Assembly: GCA_031284375.1 (NCBI GenBank)
Contig: JAISZY010000076.1
Location: 1-38,589 of the forward strand
Source of the DNA: Tannerellaceae bacterium
GTDB lineage: Bacteria; Bacteroidota; Bacteroidia; Bacteroidales; Tannerellaceae
Direction of reading: 5' to 3'
Length of the DNA stretch: 38,589 nucleotides
Numbering within the stretch: position 1 is the stretch's first letter; every line of letters starts with the position of its first letter. Below, one piece after another: positions 14,288-23,213 of this stretch. A model generated the notes under the pieces. The model had not been told where the DNA came from and made no database searches. It saw only the letters and a list, made by a program, of their open reading frames with translations. The translations under genes were made by a program, and so were the position numbers.

Positions 14288-17238
14288 ATCCGAGACATCT
14301 TACAAGAGCCAATGTAGTCTATTACCTCCGCTTTTATAAGCTGATAGCTTTGGCGGCGCTCATCCTTACGGCCGTCATCACGGGAAGCCTGCTGGTGGGC
14401 GAATCCGTCCGCGCTACCTTGCTGAATCGGGTAAACGAGCGTTTGGGAAAGGATACGGAAACAATCGTGTTCTCCCGGTATACCTTTATAGATAGTGAGC
14501 TGGCCGCACATCCTTTGTTTGAAGGCAAGGCAAAAGCGATTTTACTGACCCAAGGGTTTGTCTCCGATGCCGGCCGGCTTCTCCCCGTGATGGTCTGGGG
14601 CATCGACACCCCGTTTATTCTACGAGGCGACGCACGTGTAAATCCGACCTTAGCCGCAGAACTTTCTTCTGCCGATAAGGGGAGCAGCCTTGTTCTACGT
14701 TTGCCGGCAACCGGTCTGGTCCCCTCCGGTTCTCTCTTCGTGACGGATAATTACACCACAAGCGCCCGCCTGAATCTCCAAGGAGTTATCAAACCCGAAG
14801 AAGGCGGCAACCTGAGTATGAAAAACGAGCAGACGCTTCCTTACAATCTCTTCATGAACCGGGAAGAGCTGGCTTCTATCCTGGAAGTAGAAGGGAAGAT
14901 AAATCTGATATTATCTCCCGACCGGCTCAGCATGGCAGACCTATCCTCCGCCTGGACGCCGGCCATGTCGGGACTCCGCATAACCGGGCGGGAAGGATTC
15001 GCCGAAGTAACGTCGGACAGGGTGTTCCTTCCGCAGGCAGTAGTTGGGAACATCTGCGCAAACAATCCCGGAACCAATCGGCTGTTTTCTTATATGGCCA
15101 ACGAAATAACGCTCCACGCTCAAAGCGTACCCTACTCTTTTGTTACGGCCATGGATAGTTACAAGGGAAAGACCTTGCAGGCCGACGAGATAATTCTCCC
15201 GGATTATACGGCACGCCGTTTGAACGCCGGTCTGAATGATTCGATACGGATCACTTATTACCGTTCGGAAGATTTGAAGACGCTCCGCGTAGATACTTTC
15301 CGCGGACGTGTAGCCGCCATTCTGCCATTACAGGAATTGGTGGCCGACCCGACGCTGAGCGCCGATTTTCCCGGACTAACGGACGTAGAGCGATGCACCG
15401 ACTGGGATAGCGACATGCCTATCGACATGGGACGTATCACGCAGGAGGACGAAGACTATTGGGCGCAGTATCGTTCCACTCCCAAGGCGATACTGCCTTA
15501 CCGGGCCGTTGCCGATGATTGGAGCAATGCGTATGGAAATGCAACGGGTATCCGCATCGACTCGTTGGCCGTAGATATGGAAGGAGTACAACCTTCCATG
15601 TTTGGCCTGCAACTTATTTATCCCAGAGAAACAGGCTTGGAAGCAGCCCGAAACGGGGTGGACTTTTCATCTCTCTTTCTTTCGTTGGGCTTCTTTATTA
15701 TTCTGTCGGCCGTTTTATTAATGCTGGTTCCTCTCTCGGAGATGATTTATCTGCGGCGAGAGGAGATTGCCCTATTGAGAGCGCTGGGGTATCCGGGAAG
15801 ACAAATCGTAAAACTTTTCCGGCAAGAGGCTGCCCCGGTGATTCTTTTTGCCTCCATTGCAGGCGCTTTGGCCGGATTGCTCTATACCCGTCTGATACTG
15901 ATTTTGCTGGGAAGTCTGTGGAAAGGAGCTACGCATACCGGCGGGTTTATGCTGTTCACGGATATGCGGACTATTCCGGCAGGAGGAGTTATCGGTTTTG
16001 TCATTGCCTGGATATTGTTGCGTTTCGTTATCGGGAAGGCTGTAAACAAGCCGGCGGGAGGGAAGGCTGTAAGCGAATCTTCCTGGGGAGAGAGAGTTCC
16101 TTTAAATCGTTCCAAACTGATTCTTGCCGGTCTGTGGGCCAATAAGAAGCGCGCCCGGCTTTCTCTCATCACGCTTGCATCGGGTGTACTGATCGTATTT
16201 TCGGTCGGCCTGAACCGGCGAGGGTTTACCGACCGGTCTCAACTGCTGAGCGGAACCGGCGGGTTTGCTCTGTGGTGCGAAAGCAACGTACCCATTTACC
16301 ATAATATCCGTACGCCGGAGGGGAGAAGCAAACTTGCGCTGAACGCATTGCCGGAAGAAGTACAAACCTTGCAGTTATTCCGGTATGGCTCCGACGACGC
16401 CAGTTGTCTGAACCTGAATAAAGTTTCTCAACCCACCGTTCTGGGCGTAGATATGGATGCGCTTAAACAAAGTGACTTCAAGATACAGCGCAGTCTATAC
16501 CCCGACGGCACATCCGTCTTCGACGCCCTGCAAACAGCCGGCGATTCGGTCTATCCCGCCCTGATAGACGAAACGGTACTTACCTGGGGATTGATGTTAA
16601 AACTCGGCGATACGCTTCACTACGAGGGAACAAACGGCAAAAAAGTTTACCTGCAATTAGCCGGAACGCTGACTAATTCCATTTTCCAGGGCAATATCCT
16701 GATCGATAAAACGCTGTTTTCCGAAATCTGGAGTGAAATAACCGGCAGCGAAGTCATGCTGCTGAAAGTAAGTGAAGCAAAAACGGAAGAAACCCGGCAA
16801 CTCCTGTCGCAGGCATTGAGCGAATATGGAGTCAGGGTGACAAGCGCCTCCCAACGTCTGAAAGAATTTAACAGCGTGACCGATACGTATCTTACCATCT
16901 TCCTCACCCTCGGAGGCTTGGGGCTGCTTCTGGGCATGATGAGCCTTGTGATTGTGATTCGGAAAGACCTGGCTTCGCGAAAAGAACAAATCAGGCTTTA
17001 CCGTTCGCTGGGTTTCCCGGAAAAGAAAATAGCCGGTATTCTTTCTGCCGAGAACCGGATTGTTCCGCTCTGCGCCATCTTTTTGGGTGTAGTTGGGTCG
17101 TTGGCCGGCGTCAGTGGCGGGATACGGTACGTGAGCGTGTGGATATGGCTCACGGCTGGTGTGCTGGCTCTGTTTCTTGTGTTATGCGTTATTCTTTTCA
17201 TTCATCAATCCGTTAAGACATGTCTGTCCGTACATTAA
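14284..17238 (+). CDS. Large ABC transporter permease with two FtsX-like halves
   Basis: 984 aa, with a GTG start overlapping the ATPase stop. TM1 is at about 17-38, then a long periplasmic MacB-PCD-like region. A TM group follows at about 460-590, containing the FtsX coupling segment LRREEIALLRALGYPGRQI. A second half begins near 624 (ARLSLITLASGVLIVFSVGL), has its own periplasmic domain, and ends with TMs after about 868, including RKEQIRLYRSLGFPEKKI. The duplicated architecture suggests one chain supplies both permease halves. Closest in type to LolC/E-like or MacB-like exporters of the 8-10 TM kind. Its end overlaps the glycosyltransferase ORF by 19 nt, so the three proteins are probably made together. 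Confidence 0.88.
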   Translation: MNPRHLTRANVVYYLRFYKLIALAALILTAVITGSLLVGESVRATLLNRVNERLGKDTETIVFSRYTFIDSELAAHPLFEGKAKAILLTQGFVSDAGRLLPVMVWGIDTPFILRGDARVNPTLAAELSSADKGSSLVLRLPATGLVPSGSLFVTDNYTTSARLNLQGVIKPEEGGNLSMKNEQTLPYNLFMNREELASILEVEGKINLILSPDRLSMADLSSAWTPAMSGLRITGREGFAEVTSDRVFLPQAVVGNICANNPGTNRLFSYMANEITLHAQSVPYSFVTAMDSYKGKTLQADEIILPDYTARRLNAGLNDSIRITYYRSEDLKTLRVDTFRGRVAAILPLQELVADPTLSADFPGLTDVERCTDWDSDMPIDMGRITQEDEDYWAQYRSTPKAILPYRAVADDWSNAYGNATGIRIDSLAVDMEGVQPSMFGLQLIYPRETGLEAARNGVDFSSLFLSLGFFIILSAVLLMLVPLSEMIYLRREEIALLRALGYPGRQIVKLFRQEAAPVILFASIAGALAGLLYTRLILILLGSLWKGATHTGGFMLFTDMRTIPAGGVIGFVIAWILLRFVIGKAVNKPAGGKAVSESSWGERVPLNRSKLILAGLWANKKRARLSLITLASGVLIVFSVGLNRRGFTDRSQLLSGTGGFALWCESNVPIYHNIRTPEGRSKLALNALPEEVQTLQLFRYGSDDASCLNLNKVSQPTVLGVDMDALKQSDFKIQRSLYPDGTSVFDALQTAGDSVYPALIDETVLTWGLMLKLGDTLHYEGTNGKKVYLQLAGTLTNSIFQGNILIDKTLFSEIWSEITGSEVMLLKVSEAKTEETRQLLSQALSEYGVRVTSASQRLKEFNSVTDTYLTIFLTLGGLGLLLGMMSLVIVIRKDLASRKEQIRLYRSLGFPEKKIAGILSAENRIVPLCAIFLGVVGSLAGVSGGIRYVSVWIWLTAGVLALFLVLCVILFIHQSVKTCLSVH

Positions 17239-18497
17239 AAATACTTTTTATCGTTCCCGGTTCCGGCGACCCTTTCTATTGTGGAAACTGTTTCAGAGAT
17301 AACCAACATGCTAACGCTTTACGCAAGGCAGGGCATGAAGTGGCGGTCATGCCGCTCTACCTACCGCTGAAAGACCCTTCTTTCTTGGCCGATACGCCAT
17401 TGTTCTTTCCTGCCACTTCGCTCTATCTGTCGCAGAAGTATTTCAAAAAGAAATCCCTTCCTCGATGGATGGAGAAAATACTTCAGTCGGATTTTTCGTT
17501 AAGTCTGGCCGCATCTTTTTCCGGTTCGACCTCCGCCGGAGGATTGGAAGAGATGACGCTCTCGATGATAACCGGAGATGACGATGTATTCCGCCGACAA
17601 GCACATACTTTAGTCGAATGGATCAAAGAGCACGAACGTCCGGATGTTATTCACCTGTCCAGTAGTTTGGTTATCGGCATTGGCAAGGAGATAAAGAAAG
17701 CGACCCACATACCGATTGTCTGTTCCCTGCAAGACGAGGAAGTCTGGATTGACGGCTTGGAAAAAGAATTTGCCGAAGCTGCCTGGAAAGGTATCCGAGA
17801 GAATATGCAATACGTGGATTGTTTCATTACCTCAAGCAAGTTTTATAAAAACGTGGCGACAAGCAAACTTCATCCCATGCAGCCTGTCCATGTTGTATAT
17901 CCGGGTCTGGATACCGCCAAGTACGCCTCGCCGCATTATCCGGAACATCCCACCATCGGTTTTTTCTACCGGATGAACGAACTGAACGGTCTACATATAT
18001 TGGCTGAGGCTTTTGCGAAAATCAAAAGAGAAAGACGCGTACCCCACCTCCGGCTTCGCATCGGCGGCGGTTTTACATCCGTCGATAAGCCTTTTCTGCG
18101 GAAAGTGGACCGAATCCTGTCGCCCTACAAACACGAGGTAGATTGGCGCCACACGTACAGTCTGCCGGAGCACGCGGCGTTTTACAAAGACATATCGGCC
18201 ATCTGTGTGCCCATCACGTTCGAAGAAGGCGTTGGGCTATATCTCTGCGAAGCATTTGCGGCAGGTCGTCCGGCTATCGAACCCAACACCGGGTCTTTTG
18301 CCGAAATCGTTGGAGACGCCGGCCTGCTGTATGAGCCGAACCACAGTCCGGCCTTGGCGGATGCAATCGAGAGATTGTTTACCACAAACGGTCTGTGGGA
18401 ACAATGCAGGGAGCAAGCTCTACACTTGGCCGAAACTCGCTACAACCACACTACATTGGCGGAAAAACTTCACGCCATCTATGCCGATTTATTGTAG
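17220..18497 (+). CDS. Glycosyltransferase family 4
   Basis: 425 aa; the ATG lies 19 nt inside the permease gene. The N-terminus ILFIVPGSGDPFYCGNCFRD is the nucleotide-sugar-transferase Rossmann start with a glycine loop. The C-terminal half has the retaining GT4 signature EEGVGLYLCEAFAAGRPAI (E-x7-E), followed by GLLYEPNHSPALADAI. It is soluble, with no TMs. GT4 enzymes transfer sugars from nucleotide or phosphate donors; the acceptor is unknown. Coupling to an FtsX-type ABC transporter is unusual for a sugar-polymer exporter and suggests glycosylation of a lipid, peptide or lipoprotein cargo. Compound hairpins lie right after the stop. Confidence 0.9.
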   Translation: MSVRTLKILFIVPGSGDPFYCGNCFRDNQHANALRKAGHEVAVMPLYLPLKDPSFLADTPLFFPATSLYLSQKYFKKKSLPRWMEKILQSDFSLSLAASFSGSTSAGGLEEMTLSMITGDDDVFRRQAHTLVEWIKEHERPDVIHLSSSLVIGIGKEIKKATHIPIVCSLQDEEVWIDGLEKEFAEAAWKGIRENMQYVDCFITSSKFYKNVATSKLHPMQPVHVVYPGLDTAKYASPHYPEHPTIGFFYRMNELNGLHILAEAFAKIKRERRVPHLRLRIGGGFTSVDKPFLRKVDRILSPYKHEVDWRHTYSLPEHAAFYKDISAICVPITFEEGVGLYLCEAFAAGRPAIEPNTGSFAEIVGDAGLLYEPNHSPALADAIERLFTTNGLWEQCREQALHLAETRYNHTTLAEKLHAIYADLL

Positions 18498-18553
18498 GCG
18501 CCGGAGATATGCGTATACATCCGGAGAATTTGTTTTTCTCCGGTTTCCGGCGC
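18498..18553 (+). terminator. Compound hairpin after the glycosyltransferase gene
   Basis: The outer stem GCGCCGGA (18498-18505) pairs with TCCGGCGC (18546-18553). It encloses the perfect inner stem CCGGAGAA-TTTGTTT-TTCTCCGG (18521-18543). No U-run follows, so termination is inferred from position; it may instead protect the 3' end. Confidence 0.5.
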
Positions 18554-18613
18554 ATACTTCGTCGATTAAATAACTCCTTTGGTCTGTCGTATATTCTTCT
18601 CTACCGATTTTGT

Positions 18614-18644
18614 TTTGCTTGTTGCAGAGCGCCATATAAATTTG
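18614..18644 (+). promoter_or_regulatory. Canonical Bacteroidota promoter for the TolC-MacAB operon
   Basis: TTTG (18614-18617), exactly 19 nt, then TAAATTTG (18637-18644): a textbook TTTG-N19-TAnnTTTG arrangement. The predicted start of transcription is about 18651, giving a leader of about 27 nt before the ATG at 18678. Confidence 0.8.
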
Positions 18645-18677
18645 CAGCACAAAGATTACCCAATTGATAAATAATAT

Positions 18678-19982
18678 ATGAAACGGAATCTATCCTTATT
18701 ATTCGTATTAGTTTTTCTCCTGCCTGCCGGAGCCGCGGCGCAAGGGAAACCGGACACATGGACGCTCCGGGATTGCATCGCCTACGCATTGGAACATAAT
18801 ATCCAACTCGGAAAAACAAAGGTGAACAAACAAATGAGCGAAGAAGATACTCAACAGGCAAAGGCACAGTTGTTCCCTTCGCTCTCGGCCTCCATTTCGC
18901 AGAACGTAACGAATGTTCCGGCCAATAACAACTTTTCTTATGCCGGCAATTACAATCTGAATGCGAATTGGACACTCTTCGACGGAAACCAACGATCCAA
19001 TACCGTAAAACAACGGGAATTGCAAGACCAAATAAACGACTTGAGCGTAGAAGAAAACGAACGGGAAATACAAATCTCGCTGGTACAAACCTATCTTCAG
19101 GTTCTTTATGCACAAGAAGCGGTTCGTATCAACGAAAATACGGTGGAGGTTTCGAAAGTACAACGAGACCGGGCCGAAGAATTGCTGAAAGCCGGCTCTG
19201 TTTCGCGCGTCTCGTTCGCTCAGATGGAAAGCCAGTACAGTACCGACAAATATCAGTTGGTGATGGCACAGAAGAATCTGGATAATTACAAATTGCAACT
19301 CAAACAATTGTTGGAACTGGATATCATGGAAGAGATAACGCTTGCCGCACCTAATCTGACCGACAACGATGTCCTTATCCCACTCCCCGGAAAAGAAGTG
19401 GCTTACGCCGCAGCTTTGGCCGTTATGCCGGAAGTGAAAAGCAGCGAACTGAATATCCGTATCGCCGAACTGGAAACCAAAAAGGCCGTGGCCGGATACT
19501 ACCCTACCCTCTCTCTCAATGCCGGAATGGGAACCGGAAATGCTTCCGGAGCAGATTTTGGCGACCAACTATGGGAGCGATGGAACGAAAGCGTAGGACT
19601 AACGCTCAGCATCCCCATCTTCAGCAACCGGACGCATAAGACGGCCGTCAACAAAGCCCGCTTCTCCCTTACCAACAATCGCCTGGAATTGCTCAATACA
19701 CAAAAAGCGTTGCTTCGCTCCGTGGAAACAGTCTACTTGGATGCTACTTCGGCACAAAACCAATACGTAGCCTCGTCCGAACGAGTGAAATACATCGCCG
19801 AAAGTTATCGACTCACGGAAGAACAATTCTTCCTCGGTATGAAAAATACCCTGGAACTCCTCACCGAAAAAAATAATATGCTCAACGCTCAGCAGGAAGA
19901 ATTGCAAAGCAAATACATGGCTATCCTGAGCATACAACTTCTTAATATATATCAGGGGAAACCCGTAAACGAGCATTATTAA
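18678..19982 (+). CDS. TolC-family outer membrane efflux protein
   Basis: 434 aa with a signal peptide cleaved near GAAAQG. It has the outer membrane efflux protein pattern: an N-terminal WTLRDCIAYALEHN helix start, long amphipathic helices rich in Gln/Glu/Ala, and an internal duplication with the second repeat starting about residue 245 (PEVKSSELNIRIAELETKKA). The conserved GLTLSIPIFSN strand follows, then YRLTEEQFFLGMKNTLELL. It forms the trimeric outer-membrane duct for the adaptor and MacB genes that follow. Length is normal for Bacteroidota TolC homologues. First gene of the operon, behind a canonical promoter. Confidence 0.93.
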   Translation: MKRNLSLLFVLVFLLPAGAAAQGKPDTWTLRDCIAYALEHNIQLGKTKVNKQMSEEDTQQAKAQLFPSLSASISQNVTNVPANNNFSYAGNYNLNANWTLFDGNQRSNTVKQRELQDQINDLSVEENEREIQISLVQTYLQVLYAQEAVRINENTVEVSKVQRDRAEELLKAGSVSRVSFAQMESQYSTDKYQLVMAQKNLDNYKLQLKQLLELDIMEEITLAAPNLTDNDVLIPLPGKEVAYAAALAVMPEVKSSELNIRIAELETKKAVAGYYPTLSLNAGMGTGNASGADFGDQLWERWNESVGLTLSIPIFSNRTHKTAVNKARFSLTNNRLELLNTQKALLRSVETVYLDATSAQNQYVASSERVKYIAESYRLTEEQFFLGMKNTLELLTEKNNMLNAQQEELQSKYMAILSIQLLNIYQGKPVNEHY

Positions 19983-20008
19983 CTTGAAACAAATACATTA
20001 ATTACGAT

Positions 20009-21202
20009 ATGAAAACGAAGAAAAAAATTATGATTAGCCTGCTTATAGTAGCCGGGGCGATTGTGGGCCTGGCGCTCTTTACGGGCAAATCCTCCGGGGC
20101 CGGAACGTATCAGCTTGCCATGGCGAAAGCGGAACGTAATGCTATCAACAATTCGGTTACGGCTACAGGAACCGTAGAACCGGTTGTGAAAGTGGAAGTG
20201 GGAACGCAAGTATCCGGTATCATCGACAAAATATATGTAGACTTCAACAGCGTTGTGACCAAAGGACAACTGATTGCCGAAATGGATAAAGTGAACCTTC
20301 AGGCGGAACTGATTTCCAAAGAAGCCGATTTAGCCAGCAGCAAAACAGAATTTGAATACCAAGAGAAGAACTATGCCAGAAGCAAAATGCTGCACGAAAA
20401 ACAACTCATAAGCGATACCGACTTTGAAACGGCTACCTACAATTACGAACGGGCCAAAAGCAGCTACGACCGCAACCTTTCCGATATGACCAAGGTGCGA
20501 CGCAATCTGCAATACGCCATCATCACCAGCCCCATAGACGGCGTGGTGATTAACCGGGCCGTGGAAGAAGGACAAACCGTTGCCGCCGGATTCAGTACGC
20601 CAACGCTGTTTACCATTGCCAACGACTTGACGCAGATGCGCGTGATTGCCGATGTGGATGAAGCCGACATCGGACAGGTGGAGGAAGGACAGAATGTGAA
20701 ATTTGCCGTAGACGCTTATCCAAACGATGTCTTTGAAGGGAAAGTGACGCAAGTAAGACTGGAGGCTGTGGTTACTTCCAACGTTGTGACGTACGAGGTA
20801 GTAATAAGCGCATACAATCCCGACCTTAAACTCAAACCGGGACTGACGGCCAACGTGACTATCTATACCCTGGAACGACCCGACGTGCTGACCATCCCCG
20901 GAAAAGCGCTTCGATTCGTGCCCGACGAAAATATCCTCGAAACCATGCAACTCTCCGTTGCCAAGGAAGAACAAACAACAGCCCCAGGAAAGAAAATCGT
21001 ATGGCAGAAAGTGGGTGGAACCTTGCAGCCTAAAGTAATTACAACCGGCGTATCGAGTCTGAACGTGACGGAAGTGATAGACGGACTTTCCGATGGAGAA
21101 GAAATTGTGCTGGAACTGGTATCCACCGCTTCCGCAACGTCTGCCGCACCGGGCAATTCCTTCATGATGGGGCCGCGTCCGCCGGGGGGAGGGCCGAGAT
21201 AA
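20009..21202 (+). CDS. MacA-like periplasmic adaptor (membrane fusion protein)
   Basis: 397 aa. The N-terminal anchor helix KIMISLLIVAGAIVGLALF is followed by a biotinyl-lipoyl-like half (VKVEVGTQVSGIIDKIYVDF). A coiled-coil hairpin spans about 90-165, then come the second lipoyl half (ITSPIDGVVINRAVEEGQTV) and the beta-barrel and membrane-proximal domains. The tail is Met/Gly/Pro-rich. This is the adaptor bridging TolC and the MacB permease. It starts 26 nt after tolC and ends 4 nt before the ATPase gene. No substrate-specific feature is visible. Confidence 0.93.
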   Translation: MKTKKKIMISLLIVAGAIVGLALFTGKSSGAGTYQLAMAKAERNAINNSVTATGTVEPVVKVEVGTQVSGIIDKIYVDFNSVVTKGQLIAEMDKVNLQAELISKEADLASSKTEFEYQEKNYARSKMLHEKQLISDTDFETATYNYERAKSSYDRNLSDMTKVRRNLQYAIITSPIDGVVINRAVEEGQTVAAGFSTPTLFTIANDLTQMRVIADVDEADIGQVEEGQNVKFAVDAYPNDVFEGKVTQVRLEAVVTSNVVTYEVVISAYNPDLKLKPGLTANVTIYTLERPDVLTIPGKALRFVPDENILETMQLSVAKEEQTTAPGKKIVWQKVGGTLQPKVITTGVSSLNVTEVIDGLSDGEEIVLELVSTASATSAAPGNSFMMGPRPPGGGPR

Positions 21203-21206
21203 GAAG

Positions 21207-21986
21207 ATGGAAATAGAATCTAACAAGATAGACAGCACAATGACAAAAAAGGAAGTCATCCGACTTGAAAACATATCCCGCAATTTTATCGTAGGAGACG
21301 AAACCGTTCATGCCCTCCGAGGCGTATCCTTCGTAATCCGCGAAGGAGAGTTCGTTACCATCATGGGTACTTCGGGTTCCGGCAAGAGTACCCTGCTCAA
21401 TACCTTGGGATGCTTGGATACGCCAACAAAAGGCGAGTATTATTTAGATGGCGTCTCGGTCAGGTTGATGGGGAAAAACGCCCGAGCTACGTTGCGCAAC
21501 CGTAAAATCGGGTTTGTGTTTCAGAGTTACAACCTCCTGCCCAAAACAACGGCTATCGAAAACGTAGAATTGCCGCTCATGTACAACGCTTCGTACAATG
21601 CGTCCGCCCGACGGAAAAAAGCCGTCGAATCGCTCGTGGCCGTAGGGCTGGGAGACAGACTCAACCACAAAAGTAACCAGATGTCGGGCGGACAAATGCA
21701 AAGGGTGGCCATCGCCAGAGCGCTGGTGAACGACCCGGCCGTAATCCTGGCCGACGAAGCTACCGGAAACCTCGACAGCCGGACAAGTCACGAAATATTG
21801 GTGCTCTTTCAGCGTCTCCACGCAGAAGGGAGAACCATCATCTTTGTGACCCATAACCCCGAAATATCTCAATACAGCAGCCGGAATATCCAGCTCAAAG
21901 ACGGACGAATAACCGCCAATGTAGAAAACCCGAATATACAATCGGCCGTCGAAGCGCTCGCCAAACTGCCGATAGAAAAAGACTAA
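21207..21986 (+). CDS. MacB-type ABC transporter ATP-binding protein
   Basis: 259 aa from the ATG at 21207; an in-frame ATG at 21240 ([12 protein letters not shown]) would give 248 aa and matches the usual family start better, so the first 11 residues are uncertain. Motifs: Walker [11 protein letters not shown]-loop FQSYNLLP, signature [15 protein letters not shown], Walker [15 protein letters not shown]-loop VTHN. MacB in Proteobacteria carries ATPase and permease in one chain; here, as in many Bacteroidota, they are separate genes. A C-terminal extension of about 30 residues after the H-loop has no clear function. Confidence 0.93.
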   Translation: MEIESNKIDSTMTKKEVIRLENISRNFIVGDETVHALRGVSFVIREGEFVTIMGTSGSGKSTLLNTLGCLDTPTKGEYYLDGVSVRLMGKNARATLRNRKIGFVFQSYNLLPKTTAIENVELPLMYNASYNASARRKKAVESLVAVGLGDRLNHKSNQMSGGQMQRVAIARALVNDPAVILADEATGNLDSRTSHEILVLFQRLHAEGRTIIFVTHNPEISQYSSRNIQLKDGRITANVENPNIQSAVEALAKLPIEKD

Positions 21987-21992
21987 AAAGAG

Positions 21993-23213
21993 ATGAACCT
22001 TACAAACTTATTCAGAATAGCGCTGAAAGCCTTGGCAAATAATAAAATGAGAGGCTTCCTCACCATGCTGGGGATTATTATCGGCGTAGCATCGGTCATA
22101 ACCATGCTCGCCATCGGACAAGGCTCAAAGAAAGGTATACAAGACCAAATCAGCGAAATGGGAGCCAATATGATTATGATACAGCCGGGCGCCGATATGC
22201 GTGGAGGCGTAAGGCAAAGCGCCTCCTCGATGGAAACCCTCAAAATGGCCGATTACGAAAACATACGAAACGAAGCGCGATTCATCGCAGCCATCTCCCC
22301 TACCGTAAATAGCTCCGGCCAACTTATCTATGGCGGAAACAATACGCCCACTACCATGTATGGCGTTAGCGCCGATTATCTGGACATCAGACGGTACAGC
22401 ATCGACGACGGAAATATGTTTACCGAACAAGACATCACAACGGCCGCCAAAGTATGCATCGTAGGCAAAACCGTAGTAGACGAACTTTTCCCCGGCGGAG
22501 AGAATCCCATCGGGAAAGTGGTCCGGTTCAACAAAATTCCTTTCCGAATCATCGGACTCCTTAAAAGCAAAGGATACAACAGCATGGGAATGGACCAAGA
22601 CAATCTGGCGCTGGCGCCTTATACCACGATTCAAAAGCGTGTCCTGGCCATTACTTACCTGCAGGGAATGACGGCGTCGGCCATCAAAGAGGAATATTCG
22701 AATGCAGCCATCGAAGAAATCTCCGAGATACTCCGTCGCAACCATAAACTAAAGGAAGCCGAAGAAGACGACTTTAATATCCGCTCGATGGAAGAACTCA
22801 GCTCCACCATCTCTTCCGTCATGGACATGCTCACACTCCTGCTCGGCTCCATTGCCGGTATATCGCTCTTGGTAGGAGGTATCGGGATAATGAACATCAT
22901 GTACGTATCCGTAACGGAACGCACGCGCGAAATAGGACTGAGAATGAGCATCGGAGCAAAAGGTCGAGACATACTGGCACAGTTCCTGATAGAAGCGATT
23001 CTTATCAGCATCACCGGAGGATTGATAGGGGTGCTCATTGGCGGAGGTCTTTCCTTCTTGATTCGGACGATGCTCAACTTTGCCACGGATGTACAGCCCT
23101 GGAGCGTGATTCTTTCGTTTGCCGTATGTACCGTTACCGGCGTATTTTTCGGCTGGTATCCGGCCAAGAAAGCGGCCGGGTTAGACCCCATAGAAGCCAT
23201 TCGATATGAGTGA
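21993..23213 (+). CDS. MacB-type ABC transporter permease
   Basis: 406 aa with four TMs in the MacB layout. TM1 is near 20-42 (GFLTMLGIIIGVASVITMLAIG), followed by a periplasmic domain (about 45-280) beginning with the conserved GSKKGIQDQISEMGANMIMI. Three TMs follow, with RTREIGLRMSIGAKGRDILAQFLIEA as the coupling segment; the C-terminus is YPAKKAAGLDPIEAIRYE, typical of FtsX/MacB permeases. AAAAGAG lies just before the ATG. It works with the preceding ATPase, adaptor and TolC as a tripartite pump for macrolides, peptides or lipoproteins. The stop overlaps the sensor kinase start by 8 nt. Confidence 0.94.
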   Translation: MNLTNLFRIALKALANNKMRGFLTMLGIIIGVASVITMLAIGQGSKKGIQDQISEMGANMIMIQPGADMRGGVRQSASSMETLKMADYENIRNEARFIAAISPTVNSSGQLIYGGNNTPTTMYGVSADYLDIRRYSIDDGNMFTEQDITTAAKVCIVGKTVVDELFPGGENPIGKVVRFNKIPFRIIGLLKSKGYNSMGMDQDNLALAPYTTIQKRVLAITYLQGMTASAIKEEYSNAAIEEISEILRRNHKLKEAEEDDFNIRSMEELSSTISSVMDMLTLLLGSIAGISLLVGGIGIMNIMYVSVTERTREIGLRMSIGAKGRDILAQFLIEAILISITGGLIGVLIGGGLSFLIRTMLNFATDVQPWSVILSFAVCTVTGVFFGWYPAKKAAGLDPIEAIRYE

